Origin: Gemmata sp.
GTDB lineage: Bacteria; Planctomycetota; Planctomycetia; Gemmatales; Gemmataceae
Reading direction: 5' to 3'
Assembly: GCA_025055115.1 (NCBI GenBank)
Contig: JANWYJ010000011.1
Location: 1 to 64,000, forward strand
Length of the DNA: 64,000 bases
Shown in pieces: positions 24,427 through 33,887 of the stretch. A program made the position numbers and the translations under genes. Numbering within the stretch: the stretch's first letter is position 1; each line of letters opens with the position of its first letter. A model generated the notes under the pieces. The model was given only the letters and a program-made list of their open reading frames with translations. It was not told the DNA's origin and made no database searches.

Positions 24427-26940
24427 TCAGGAACCAACCACGATCTTGTTGAGGAATAACATGCGCCGATCGCCGCGCGCGGAGTAATCCTCTAACAACA
24501 CCTCGACACTAGGTTCGAGCAATTGCGGCTTGTAACCGCGCGGAACGGCTCCATTGAGCCGGACCCCGATCGGCTTCGACCAATCGACCATGCCTGGGGC
24601 GAGCCAAATTGTGAACTGCCGCACTCCCCGGTGCTGAATGTCGATCATGTTGTTACCGCGAATATCGCCGATCATCTCCGCCGGGACAATCGCGCCGCCT
24701 TGGGTACCGTAGCGCATGTCGTCGGCTTGTAACCAGTAGAAGTGGTTGTCGGTTTCGCGGATCATTTGCCAACTTTGGCGGTTACGGTTGTCGAGTTTGA
24801 GGGTCGCGACGGGATTGGCTCGGGTTTTTCGGCTCATCCAATCGAAGAACACTGGAATTTCAGCCGCAAACCATTCAATCCCACGACCGCGATACACGCT
24901 CCACAGCGACGGGAAGCCATACCGGGTCCATTTTTCGTAGATCGAACGCACGGTTTTCGATCCTTCGCCGTTAAACTCCCCGGTCACGACAAAAAACGGC
25001 AGCAGTTGAGCGTTTTTCCAATATTGGATGAACATTCCCCCCCATTTGGGAACCGGTCCCATGGCCATCACGCCAGCGAACAGATCGGGGTGAGAAGCGC
25101 CGACATCCATGGCCATATTGGCCCCTTCACCAACCCCCAACAAGAACACTTTGTCGTTATCGACGGTGAAGTGACGGACCGTATCGCGCAGCGTCGCTGT
25201 GACCCAAACGTGATCTTCGCCCCGCCATTCCCAACCTTGCCCAAAGGCACCGGTCCATTCTGGAACAACGACGATGTAACCATGTTTGTCGGACTGGGTG
25301 ATAACCGGTACCAGAATGTCTTCGGGCTTAATGCCCGCGTGCGTCAGAACAATCAGAACTGGATACGCTCGCCCATGGTGATATTCGGGCGGCAATTTGA
25401 CCAGATACGACAAGCCGCCCGGATGCCCCGGGATCGTGGGCGTGACGCGGCGATAGATCTCGGCCAGAGGTTGGCCAGCCAAGGCGATGCGGGTACCGGT
25501 CATGGTTTCCCCATCTTCCGCCCACGCGGGGGGCAAAAGGGAAATCAACCGGGCCAATTCTTCCGCGGGCAGTCCCACGGAGTTTTTATACTGCCGCAAG
25601 ATCGCCGCGCGGTCGGTGGCATTGTCGGCCCGTTGGTGCGCAAGGATCAACTCCCGGGCTAACCAAATCTTCCACGCTTTTTCGGGGTCTGGTGTGGCCC
25701 CGTTCTTGCCTTTGGCCCAACCGCTGATAGCGGTCGCCAGCAGTTCCTCGGCTTTTTTCGAGGGTTCTTTGTTGTACATTTGCTCGCGTTCGACTTGCGC
25801 GGCGAGCGTGACAAACATTTCCAGGCGGATGGCCGAATCAGGATGAAGCTCGTGCAGTACTTGTTCCGCGGCGCCGGCCAGGTTGAGTAACTCGGGGCTG
25901 ACGTTGGCGGGCGGCTGCCAGGTAGCGCGAGCCAAGCCGCCGCCGAGAGCCACCCGGGCATTCACGACGTGCTGTCCAGTGGCTTGATCGATGATCTTGC
26001 GTAGCAGGCGTCGAGCCGCATCATAGCGTTCCCGATTGGCCTGAAGTTCGGCCGTCACTTTGGCAATCCGGGCGATTTCGTTAGTTCCCGCAGTTTTTTC
26101 GGGAAATGCCTGCAGCAATTCGGCCGTGTAGTGATAACGTCCGGCCGCTAGGGCCATTTCGGCCTCGTTGGCCACCAACTCTCCGGTCTTGAGGTCGATT
26201 TCTTTGAGGAGTTTGTCGAATTGTTCTTTGGCTTCTTGGGGTAGCTCCTGCGGGTGATCGCGGCGCAATCGCTCCACTTCGTCTTTAGCGAATTGCAACC
26301 ATCCCGCATCGAGGAAGAACTTTGCAAGAGTCAGGCGCTTGAGCGGATCGCATTTGCCGTCCGGCTCGGCAATATCGGGGTGAGCCATCAACAGCTTGCG
26401 AACGAGCTTGGGGTCCCACTCGCTGGTGCGATAACCAATCGTCCAGCGATGCGTGGTGGACACGACACGGATTTGATAGGGGTCCATGTAGGTGATTTGT
26501 TGACGGATGACCGAGGGACCCGCTCCGGGGACTTTCACCGTCAGCTCGCGCACCCACTTCTCGTTGTATTCGGTCGCCTTGATTGTTTCGCCCATGCTCG
26601 GAATTGGTTTGTTGTCCGAGCCGAGAAATTTTGTGGTGAAACCGCGCATATCCGGCCGGATTTTGGTGTCGGCTGAAACGCCGCCCAATTGCCGCGAATG
26701 GCTACTGAAGATGGTAATTTTGGGGCCTTCGTCGATGAAGTCCAGCCCTGTGGATTTCACGATGGTGAACACCTGGCCCGATGTTTTGTCGAAGATGGTA
26801 TCGGTTTCCTTGCGGACGTTCCCTTGAATTACAAAACCATCTTTGAGAATCACGACATCGGCGGGAAAAGCCGTAAGACTGGCCACCCCAACAATTCCCA
26901 AAGCTAATCCAAAGCCGGTGGCGGTGTGGGATAACGTCAT
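24427..26940 (-). CDS. Secreted protein with alpha/beta-hydrolase-like domain lacking the serine nucleophile
   Basis: About 837 residues from ATG 26940, which has GGGAG upstream and opens a signal peptide (MTLSHTATGFGLALGIVGVA); a longer frame upstream is unlikely. The N-terminal half has tetratricopeptide-like helices (DAGWLQFAKDEVERLRRDHP and similar). The C-terminal third is an esterase/PHB-depolymerase-like alpha/beta fold: LVKLPPEYHHGRAYPVLIVL, then HGYIVVVPEW and VFLLGVGEGANMAMDVG. The nucleophile elbow reads G-V-G-E-G where active enzymes have GxSxG, so the serine is replaced and hydrolysis is doubtful. Probably a periplasmic binding or scaffold protein. The substrate is unknown. Confidence 0.7.
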   Translation of the reverse strand: MTLSHTATGFGLALGIVGVASLTAFPADVVILKDGFVIQGNVRKETDTIFDKTSGQVFTIVKSTGLDFIDEGPKITIFSSHSRQLGGVSADTKIRPDMRGFTTKFLGSDNKPIPSMGETIKATEYNEKWVRELTVKVPGAGPSVIRQQITYMDPYQIRVVSTTHRWTIGYRTSEWDPKLVRKLLMAHPDIAEPDGKCDPLKRLTLAKFFLDAGWLQFAKDEVERLRRDHPQELPQEAKEQFDKLLKEIDLKTGELVANEAEMALAAGRYHYTAELLQAFPEKTAGTNEIARIAKVTAELQANRERYDAARRLLRKIIDQATGQHVVNARVALGGGLARATWQPPANVSPELLNLAGAAEQVLHELHPDSAIRLEMFVTLAAQVEREQMYNKEPSKKAEELLATAISGWAKGKNGATPDPEKAWKIWLARELILAHQRADNATDRAAILRQYKNSVGLPAEELARLISLLPPAWAEDGETMTGTRIALAGQPLAEIYRRVTPTIPGHPGGLSYLVKLPPEYHHGRAYPVLIVLTHAGIKPEDILVPVITQSDKHGYIVVVPEWTGAFGQGWEWRGEDHVWVTATLRDTVRHFTVDNDKVFLLGVGEGANMAMDVGASHPDLFAGVMAMGPVPKWGGMFIQYWKNAQLLPFFVVTGEFNGEGSKTVRSIYEKWTRYGFPSLWSVYRGRGIEWFAAEIPVFFDWMSRKTRANPVATLKLDNRNRQSWQMIRETDNHFYWLQADDMRYGTQGGAIVPAEMIGDIRGNNMIDIQHRGVRQFTIWLAPGMVDWSKPIGVRLNGAVPRGYKPQLLEPSVEVLLEDYSARGDRRMLFLNKIVVGS

Positions 26941-27105
26941 GAGTCGCTCCCGGAAACGTCGTGTGGTGGGCCACTTGTTATTCTTCCGCGACCAACAAGC
27001 CGGATCAAGCGATCGGTTGGCCATCTTCCGGATTGTGTTGAAACCCGCCGACGCTATATTGGATTAAACATTCCACAAAGCCTGCCGTTGGTCGGAGTTT
27101 CAACA

Positions 27106-27663
27106 ATGCCCATCCGCTTTCGGTGCGGTTATTGCCAACAACTCTTAGCGATCGCCACCCGCAAAGCGGGTACGGAAACAACCTGCCCCGAGTGTAGCTT
27201 CCCCATCACCGTACCCACACCCGAAGAGGCGGAAGCCGAAGAGCGTCGCCGAGCCGAACAACGTCGGCTGAACAAAGTCACTCGTGTGCCATCCTCGCCG
27301 GCTGCGAACGCTGCCCCCACCACTATGCTGTGGCGACGCGAGGCCTCAGCGGGAGCTTCACACACTCCCGCGCGATCAGCCACCACAACTCAACCCGACC
27401 AAAAACCGGCCACCAGTAGCAGCAAAAAGGCCGATGATCGACCACTCTTTGAGAAAGAAATCGACGATATCCTCGGCCCGTCGAAGCCCCTGCCTTGTGC
27501 CGAGCGATCGGCTCCGGCCCCCACCAGTGGCGTGGATGCTTTTAGCCTCGACGATTCACCCAGCCAAATCGTCCTCACTGGGGCCACAGCGACACTTTTG
27601 ACAGTAGGCGTGGTGGTGTTGATGGTGCTTTCCTTTGTGGCAGGGTATTATGCGGGAAAATAA
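27106..27663 (+). CDS. Zinc-ribbon protein with C-terminal membrane helix
   Basis: 185 residues from ATG 27106 (GGAG upstream). The start carries two CxxC knuckles (FRCGYCQQLL and TTCPECSFPI), as in planctomycete zinc-ribbon proteins, followed by a charged, low-complexity linker rich in alanine, proline and serine, a DRPLFEKEIDDILGPSK acidic segment, and a final membrane helix (TLLTVGVVVLMVLSFVAGYY). Likely a tail-anchored cytoplasmic protein. Function unknown. The last codons and stop are part of a 31-bp tandem triplication. Confidence 0.75.
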   Translation: MPIRFRCGYCQQLLAIATRKAGTETTCPECSFPITVPTPEEAEAEERRRAEQRRLNKVTRVPSSPAANAAPTTMLWRREASAGASHTPARSATTTQPDQKPATSSSKKADDRPLFEKEIDDILGPSKPLPCAERSAPAPTSGVDAFSLDDSPSQIVLTGATATLLTVGVVVLMVLSFVAGYYAGK

Positions 27664-27735
27664 TGCCGCAGCGGGGTATTATGCGGGAAAATGATGCCGC
27701 AGCGGGGTATTATGCCGGAGAGTGATGCCGCAGCA
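27643..27735. repeat. 31-bp tandem repeat, three copies, over the stop codon
   Basis: Copies start at 27643, 27674 and 27705 (GGGTATTATG.GGGAAAAT.ATGCCGCAGC). The first copy contains the end of the zinc-ribbon gene including its TAA; the other two lie downstream. Copies 1 and 2 differ at very few positions, copy 3 at a few more. Confidence 0.88.
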
Positions 27736-27964
27736 GATCGGTGGTCAGCCCTCCATCAGCGCAACATCACAGGGTCGAAGGGTTTCGGCACCATCACCAA
27801 CAGCCCAATGAAGTGCTGGTGCGGTACTGTCACCAGCCGACCCCCACACGTGTTGGCACTGTTGGCACTTTTTGGGACACTGTTGGCACTTTTTTTGTGT
27901 TTTTTTTTGACAAAGCGCTGGCGATCGCGCATATTGTACTTAAGTTCATTATCGTCGGCCTGGA
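27736..27964. other. Non-coding region between convergent genes, T-rich
   Basis: No gene is seen. Short GTTGGCACT echoes (from about 27851) and runs of T (27891-27909) occur. The T-runs could help end transcription from the zinc-ribbon gene, although no strong stem precedes them. Confidence 0.45.
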
Positions 27965-29041
27965 TTACTTCACCCGACGAATCCGATGGCTATTGGTATC
28001 GCCGATGTAGATACCGCCGTCGGGTCCGACGGCCACTCCATGCGGACGACCGAGCGTGGCTTCGGTTGCGGGTCCACCGTCACCCAGACCCGGGGTTTTC
28101 GTGCGCCCTTTCCCCGCAATCGTGGTGATGATTCCGGTTTTGGCGTCGATGCGGCGAATGGCTTCATTTTCCGTATCCACGATGTAGACGTTGCCATCGT
28201 TGTCGATGTCGAGTTCCTTCGGTCCATCGAAGGTCGCCTCGAGGGCTTTTCCGCCATCGCCGCTGTAGCCTCTTCGGCCCGTGCCGGCGAAGCGGCTAAT
28301 TGTTCCGCGGGCAAGGTCGAGACGGCGAACACAGTGGCCGTTGCGTTCGACGAGAATAAGTGAGCCGTCGGGATGCATGGCGACGGCGCGGGGGCCAAAC
28401 GTGGTGGCGTCTTTGAGGGGTCCACCGTCACCTGCGGTCACGCCTTTTCCATTACCCAGCAGCGTGTTGATCGTGCCGGTTTTCAGATCGACGACGCGGA
28501 TGCGGTGTCCGGCGACATCAGCGATATAGAGTTGGCCCCGCTGATCCAAACAGATACCGTTGGGTTCGACGAGAAGGGCCTGATGAGCCGGTCCGCCATC
28601 GCCAGCATAGCCGGACTTGCCACCGGTACCAGCCACCGTGGAGATGATACCGGTTTTGGCATCGACCTTACGGATGCAATAGTTGAGGCGATCGACTATG
28701 TACAAATTGCCATCTGAATCAACCTTCACACCATACGGTTCATTGAGGCTGGCCTCCGTGGCTTTTCCGCCATCGCCCGCGAAGCCTTTCTGACCATTGC
28801 CCGCCACGGTGGTGATGATGCCGGTTTTCGCATCGACCTTGCGGACGCGGTGATTGAAGGTATCGGAGAAGTACATATGGCCCAGAGCATCGAACGTAAC
28901 ATCGAACGGCTGATTGAGTTCGGCTTGGGTCGCCGGCCCCCCATCGCCGGCAAAGCCCTTCTTCCCGGTGCCGACTGGGGAAGTGATCGTCGGCTGTGGC
29001 GCGGCCGCCACCGTCAGCAGAACCAAGGAGATCGTGAGCAT
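27965..29041 (-). CDS. Secreted NHL-repeat beta-propeller protein
   Basis: 358 residues with a short signal peptide (MLTISLVLLTVAAA). Six or so NHL units follow, each with GDGGPA..A.L..P.G and then D..G..YI.D......RV/IRKVD blocks, the standard pattern of a six-bladed propeller. Such proteins are usually interaction or sensing platforms outside the cytoplasm; no enzymatic residues are seen. The gene is 39 bp behind pyc on the same strand, and its ribosome site (GAGG) lies inside a duplicated stretch of the pyc 3' end. Confidence 0.88.
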   Translation of the reverse strand: MLTISLVLLTVAAAPQPTITSPVGTGKKGFAGDGGPATQAELNQPFDVTFDALGHMYFSDTFNHRVRKVDAKTGIITTVAGNGQKGFAGDGGKATEASLNEPYGVKVDSDGNLYIVDRLNYCIRKVDAKTGIISTVAGTGGKSGYAGDGGPAHQALLVEPNGICLDQRGQLYIADVAGHRIRVVDLKTGTINTLLGNGKGVTAGDGGPLKDATTFGPRAVAMHPDGSLILVERNGHCVRRLDLARGTISRFAGTGRRGYSGDGGKALEATFDGPKELDIDNDGNVYIVDTENEAIRRIDAKTGIITTIAGKGRTKTPGLGDGGPATEATLGRPHGVAVGPDGGIYIGDTNSHRIRRVK

Positions 29042-29088
29042 GGCCTCTACCTCGATTATTCAAAATGGCCTACACCTCGATCATTCCA
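29041..29088. repeat. 23-bp direct repeat joining the pyc end and the NHL gene start
   Basis: 29041-29063 and 29066-29088 match at 20 of 23 positions. One copy contains the pyc stop codon (29081-29083), the other the ribosome site of the next gene. Confidence 0.75.
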
Positions 29089-32000
29089 AGCGAATGACCA
29101 AATCCCCCGCTTCCACTTGCATGCCAGGGCGAACCAGAACCTCAGCGATCCGGCCAGGACGTTCGGCATGCAAGGTGGTTTCCATTTTCATAGCTTCCAT
29201 GGTGAGCAGTTTCTGACCACTGGCAACTTCTTCGCCTGTGGCCACAGCGACGGCCACCACCGCGCCAGGCATCGGTGCGGCGATGTGCTTGGCATTGCCC
29301 GGCTCAGCTTTGGGGCGTGACTTGGCGACACGGCCACTGAGGGACTTATCGACAACAACCACTTCCCGCGGCTGACCGTTGAGTTCGAAGTACACGGTGC
29401 GGCGGCCGTCGGGCTGTGGCTCGCCCACCGTCAGAAACTTGATGATGAGCGTTTTGCCTGGTTCGATGTCGATACTCACTTCTTCCCCCGATTGAAGGCC
29501 GAAGAAGAAAACGGGCGTTGGTAGCACACTCAAATCGGAGTATTTTGCGACCGTTTCGGCATAATCCAAGAACACCTTGGGATACAGCAAATAGGAGATG
29601 ACATCATGATCGGTGGGTGGTCGCTGGAGTTTTTCGGCCAATTCGCGGCGCGTTTGGTCGAAGTCGGCCGGGGGAAGGATGGCGCCGGGGCGGTCGGTGA
29701 GGGGTTTGCGGCCACGGAGGATGCGCTTTTGCAACTCGGGCGGAAAGCCACCCGGGGGCTGACCGAGTTTGCCTTCAAAAAACTCGACGACCGACTCAGG
29801 GAAGGCAATTTCACGCTGGGGGTCCAGAACCATCTCGGGCGTCAGATTGTTGGCCAGCATGAAAAGGGCCATATCACCGACCACCTTGGATGTAGGGGTG
29901 ACTTTGACAATGTCGCCAAACAGTTTGTTGACGGCCGCATACATCCGCCCCACTTCGGGCCAACGGTCGGCGATGCCGAGGGCTTGGGCCTGCTGATACA
30001 GGTTCGCGTACTGCCCACCGGGCATCTCATGCAGGTAAACCTCGGCGGAACTGGCCAATTGGCCCGTTTCAAACGGAGCGTAATACTTGCGCACCTTCTC
30101 CCAGTAGTTGGCGGTTTCTTGCAAGGTGTCGAAATTCAAACCGGTGTCATGCGCCGTGAAGCGTGCCGCTTCCACCAACGCATTGAGACTGGGCTGCGAT
30201 GTCACTCCTGCGACGGGAGCAAACGCACAATCGACGATGCTGACGCCCTCTTGGGCCGCCAGCAGATAGGCCGCAATCTGGCCGCCGGCGCAATCGTGTG
30301 TGTGGAAGTGAATCGGCACGCCGACTGCTTCGCGCAAGGCGCGGATCAGTTTCTGGGCCGCAAACGGCTTGAGCAAGCCGGCCATATCCTTGATCGCGAG
30401 CAAGTGCGTGCCTCGTTTTTCCAACTCTTTGGCCAAATTCACATAGTAGTTGAGGGAGTATTTATCCCGTTTGGGGTCGAGAATGTCGCCCGTGTAGCAG
30501 ATCGCTGCTTCGCAAATGGCGTTGGTTTTCAGAACCGCGTCGATGGCCACTTGAATGTTTGGCAGCCAGTTGTTGGCATCGAAGATGCGGAAGATATCCA
30601 TGCCGGCTTCCGCCGACAGGCGAATGAATTCGTGAACCACGTTATCTGGGTAGTTGGTGTAGCCGACAGCGCTTGCGGCTCGCACCAGCATCTGGAAGAG
30701 AATGTTCGGAATACGTTCGCGCAAGCGGGCCAGCCGGTCCCAGGGCGATTCTTTCAAGAACCGCATGGCTGTGTCGAATGTCGCGCCGCCCCACATCTCC
30801 AGAGAAAACAGGTCGGCATGCTCACGGGCATAGCGATCGGCAATCCCCAGCATGTCGATAGTGCGCATCCGCGTTGCCAGCAGCGATTGGTGAGCATCGC
30901 GCATCGTAGTATCGGTGATCAGCAGGCGCTTTTGCTGCTGGACCCACTGGGCAAACTTCGCTGGCCCCAATTGGCGAAAGATATCGCGGGTGCCCTGGGG
31001 CAACGAGGTGGGAGGACTTGGTATTGCCGGCGACGCGGGGACCGACGCTCCCAAGTCGCTCATGGGTCGGGAGCGACCTTTCACGTCCGGATGACCATTA
31101 ACGATGATGTCGGCAATGTACGACAACAACTTTGTAGCGCGATCACGACGCGCTTTGAATTGGAACAAATCGGGAGTTTCATCAAGAAATCGCGTAGTAA
31201 CATCACCAGCGACAAACTGCGGATGCTCGATCAGGTTCAGCAAAAACGGAATGTTGGTCTTCACCCCACGAACACGAAACTCCTGCAGACTGCGTTCCAT
31301 GCGCATCACGCATTCGGCAAATGTCAACCCGCTGACAGTCACTTTGACGAGCAGCGAATCATAAAACGGCGTAATTACCGCCCCACCAAAAGCAGTACCA
31401 GCATCCAAACGAACGCCAGGTCCGCCACTGGAGCGATACGCGCTCAGTCGTCCATAATCGGGAACAAACCCATTGGCGGGGTCTTCGGTGGTCACGCGGC
31501 ACTGAATGGCATAGCCGCGCGTGCTGATGGCGCTGGGCAGTAAGCCTACCCGGGGATGATGCAGCGGCAAACCGGAGGCAATGAGGATTTGCGAACGGAC
31601 AATATCGAAACCGGTCACCTGCTCTGTGACCGTGTGTTCGACCTGGATGCGTGGATTGACTTCGATGAAGTAGAACTTCTTCTCGTCGGTATCGTAGAGG
31701 AATTCGACCGTGCTGGCGTTGTCGATGCCGCAGGCGCGCCCGACCGCCATCGCCGCTTCCAAAATCGCCTCGCGCACGTCGCCAGGCAAACTCGGTGCGG
31801 GAGCGATTTCCACAACCTTCTGATGCCGGCGTTGGATGGAACAATCACGCTCATAGAGATGAACCAAACCCCCGTGCTTATCGCCGATCAACTGGACTTC
31901 AATATGTTTGGCACGCTGAACGAATTTCTCCAAAAAGACATCGGGTACACCAAAGGCCGTGCGGGCTTCGCGTTGGGCCGACTCCACCGCATCAGCGAGT

Positions 32001-32551
32001 TTATCAGGGCTGTGAACCACACGCATACCGCGGCCGCCGCCACCCATCGCGGCTTTCACAATCACCGGATAGCCAAGTTGCTCCGCGAGGGTTTTCGCTT
32101 CCTCCCAAGAGCGCAGCGGCGTATCGCTGCCAGATAGGACAGGTACTTGGGCTTTGCGGGCCATAGCCCGAGCGGTCACTTTATCGCCCAATTGTTCGAG
32201 AACTTCCACTCGTGGGCCGATGAAGGTGATCCCGGCCGCGGCACAGGCTCGTGCAAATTGCGCATTTTCGGACAGAAAGCCATAGCCCGGATGAATCGCA
32301 TCCACGCCCACGGCCTTGGCCAACTGAATCAACCCGGAAATGTCGAGATAGGCGCGAATCGGTTCCCCCGGTTTGCCCACCGGATAGGCTTCATCGGCTT
32401 TGAAGCGGTGCAAGGCAAAGCGGTCTTCATGCGAATAGATCGCCACCGTGCGAATACCCAACTCGTGGGCGGAACGAAAGACGCGAATGGCGATCTCACT
32501 CCGGTTGGCCACTAAGAGCTTCTTAAAGGGTGCAGCAGGATTTTCTGGCAT
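29081..32551 (-). CDS. pyc: Pyruvate carboxylase
   Basis: 1156 residues, full length for the single-chain enzyme. The biotin carboxylase domain is first (KKLLVANRSEIAIRVFRSAH, the glycine-rich ATP loop GGGGRGMRVV, and EVNPRIQVEHTVTE). The carboxyltransferase domain follows (TTMRDAHQSLLATRMRT, then LFSLEMWGGATFDTAMRF and MAGLLKP, HTHDC with metal ligands). The end is the biotinyl domain with EAMKME, lysine about 1122. It carboxylates pyruvate to oxaloacetate with ATP and bicarbonate, feeding the citric acid cycle and gluconeogenesis in the cytoplasm. Downstream is an NHL gene; upstream a terminator of the DUF1573 gene. Confidence 0.97.
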   Translation of the reverse strand: MPENPAAPFKKLLVANRSEIAIRVFRSAHELGIRTVAIYSHEDRFALHRFKADEAYPVGKPGEPIRAYLDISGLIQLAKAVGVDAIHPGYGFLSENAQFARACAAAGITFIGPRVEVLEQLGDKVTARAMARKAQVPVLSGSDTPLRSWEEAKTLAEQLGYPVIVKAAMGGGGRGMRVVHSPDKLADAVESAQREARTAFGVPDVFLEKFVQRAKHIEVQLIGDKHGGLVHLYERDCSIQRRHQKVVEIAPAPSLPGDVREAILEAAMAVGRACGIDNASTVEFLYDTDEKKFYFIEVNPRIQVEHTVTEQVTGFDIVRSQILIASGLPLHHPRVGLLPSAISTRGYAIQCRVTTEDPANGFVPDYGRLSAYRSSGGPGVRLDAGTAFGGAVITPFYDSLLVKVTVSGLTFAECVMRMERSLQEFRVRGVKTNIPFLLNLIEHPQFVAGDVTTRFLDETPDLFQFKARRDRATKLLSYIADIIVNGHPDVKGRSRPMSDLGASVPASPAIPSPPTSLPQGTRDIFRQLGPAKFAQWVQQQKRLLITDTTMRDAHQSLLATRMRTIDMLGIADRYAREHADLFSLEMWGGATFDTAMRFLKESPWDRLARLRERIPNILFQMLVRAASAVGYTNYPDNVVHEFIRLSAEAGMDIFRIFDANNWLPNIQVAIDAVLKTNAICEAAICYTGDILDPKRDKYSLNYYVNLAKELEKRGTHLLAIKDMAGLLKPFAAQKLIRALREAVGVPIHFHTHDCAGGQIAAYLLAAQEGVSIVDCAFAPVAGVTSQPSLNALVEAARFTAHDTGLNFDTLQETANYWEKVRKYYAPFETGQLASSAEVYLHEMPGGQYANLYQQAQALGIADRWPEVGRMYAAVNKLFGDIVKVTPTSKVVGDMALFMLANNLTPEMVLDPQREIAFPESVVEFFEGKLGQPPGGFPPELQKRILRGRKPLTDRPGAILPPADFDQTRRELAEKLQRPPTDHDVISYLLYPKVFLDYAETVAKYSDLSVLPTPVFFFGLQSGEEVSIDIEPGKTLIIKFLTVGEPQPDGRRTVYFELNGQPREVVVVDKSLSGRVAKSRPKAEPGNAKHIAAPMPGAVVAVAVATGEEVASGQKLLTMEAMKMETTLHAERPGRIAEVLVRPGMQVEAGDLVIRLE

Positions 32552-32625
32552 TCCAACTCGCCCTACAAAAAAACCGAGTCACAGGATGTTTCAGAGAATT
32601 GATAGGAACCAACAGGGCCGACACC

Positions 32626-32660
32626 AAATCAGAAAGCCCACCCGGCTCCAGGGTGGGCCT
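32626..32660 (-). terminator. Intrinsic terminator of the DUF1573 gene
   Basis: On the minus strand GCCCACCC (32658-32651) pairs with GGGTGGGC (32643-32636), an eight-base GC-rich stem with a seven-base loop, and is followed by TTTCTGATTT. It lies 35 bp after the DUF1573 stop and before pyc, so the two are separate transcripts. Confidence 0.8.
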
Positions 32661-32694
32661 TCAAGGTATCGTTGAGTTCCGCACAGGAAGAATA

Positions 32695-33681
32695 CTACTT
32701 GGGAAGAACCTGGGCTGTCACGGGAACAACCACCACGGGTTGATCGGGATTGTCGGTGACAATTGTCACAACCTGGTTTAAGCCACCCACTTCCTGTGGG
32801 CTGACAATGATCGTGATGGTATGTGATGCTTGCGCGACTTCACGATCGACCTTCACGCGCAGCGGCCCCTCAGCCCCTTGAACTTCCACGATCTTAAATG
32901 GCTTTTTTCCCTCCAGCGTCACGATTTGTTGAGCATCCCGACCGGGCGTGAGCGGACCGAACGAGACCGCGTCCGGTTTGACCGAAACCACGGGGACCAC
33001 ATTGACGGTCACAGGGATACGCAACTTCGCCACCGCCGCATTGTTGGTTTCGAGGTAAATATCAGAGGTCCAATTGCCGATGGGGCAATCTTTATCCAAT
33101 TGTGCGGTGACTTCGTAGGTGACGATGGTTCCGCTGCGGGAGCTGAGTTTGAAGTCGGCTTTCACATACGCCCCAGTACTGGTGGCCTTCTCCACTTTCC
33201 AATTGGGATCGCTCGTGAAGGTCACTTTAGTACTGACGGTGCCACCCTGCCCTTTAGCGACCGTCCCAAAGGCCAATGTATCTGGCGACATCAGCAAATC
33301 GTCGCGGGTGATGGTGGTCACTTTCAGGGCGACTTCTTCCAGATGAGGACGATAAACCGGAACGAAGATGGTGACTGTTTTCGGAATTCCCGCATGTTGA
33401 ATCCGCCGGGTGTCCATATATGCGATAACCGCAGCCGTTTGCCCCGGCTCGACTTTGTTGGCGGTTAACGCGGGCGTGACACAACCGCAGGAGACACGCG
33501 GCTGGCCCACAGTGATAGTTTGAGTCGTAGTGTTGGTGAAGCGGAAGTAATGGACTAACACCGTCCCTTTCGGGCTTATGCCGAAATCTTTTTCCTTTTC
33601 CGCAAATAACTCCACCGGTCCAGCCAAGACCCCGTGGCTGCAACACATGACGACGATCCAACCCAACAGGTAGCGGGTCAT
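32695..33681 (-). CDS. DUF1573 secreted protein
   Basis: 328 residues; GGGGGGA precedes the ATG, and a signal peptide is present (MTRYLLGWIVVMCCSHGVLA). Residues about 30-125 form the DUF1573 domain: DFGISPKGTVLVHYFRFTNT, then the cysteine pair SCGCVTPAL. Similar immunoglobulin-like repeats follow to the end. Proteins of this kind are very common in planctomycetes and Bacteroidetes and sit outside the cytoplasm. No biochemical role is established. A terminator follows at 32626-32660. Confidence 0.85.
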   Translation of the reverse strand: MTRYLLGWIVVMCCSHGVLAGPVELFAEKEKDFGISPKGTVLVHYFRFTNTTTQTITVGQPRVSCGCVTPALTANKVEPGQTAAVIAYMDTRRIQHAGIPKTVTIFVPVYRPHLEEVALKVTTITRDDLLMSPDTLAFGTVAKGQGGTVSTKVTFTSDPNWKVEKATSTGAYVKADFKLSSRSGTIVTYEVTAQLDKDCPIGNWTSDIYLETNNAAVAKLRIPVTVNVVPVVSVKPDAVSFGPLTPGRDAQQIVTLEGKKPFKIVEVQGAEGPLRVKVDREVAQASHTITIIVSPQEVGGLNQVVTIVTDNPDQPVVVVPVTAQVLPK

Positions 33682-33887
33682 AGTGGTTTCCCCCCTCGAC
33701 TGCTTCTGGCCCCCCCGGCCTGACGCAGTCGGTTATTCATTGGTAGCATACTGGAACCATCTAGCTGAGCCAAAAAGCGCCCGAGTTCCGTGATCTTCTC
33801 GATTGCCATGACGACCCTATTCGGCACGACGCATCCATTCGATACGACCCTCACGGGCTGGCCGCGCAGGCGCAGTCGGGACAATTG

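Noticed and set aside
27901-27940. A sigma-70 promoter (TTGACA at about 27908 with an AT-rich -10)
   Set aside because: It would point into the 3' end of the NHL gene on the opposite strand, the spacer is too long for the better -10, and the site sits in a T-run.
29606-31543. A 645-codon open frame on the plus strand
   Set aside because: It lies fully opposite pyc, in the antisense frame expected from GC-rich codon use, and has no recognisable domain.
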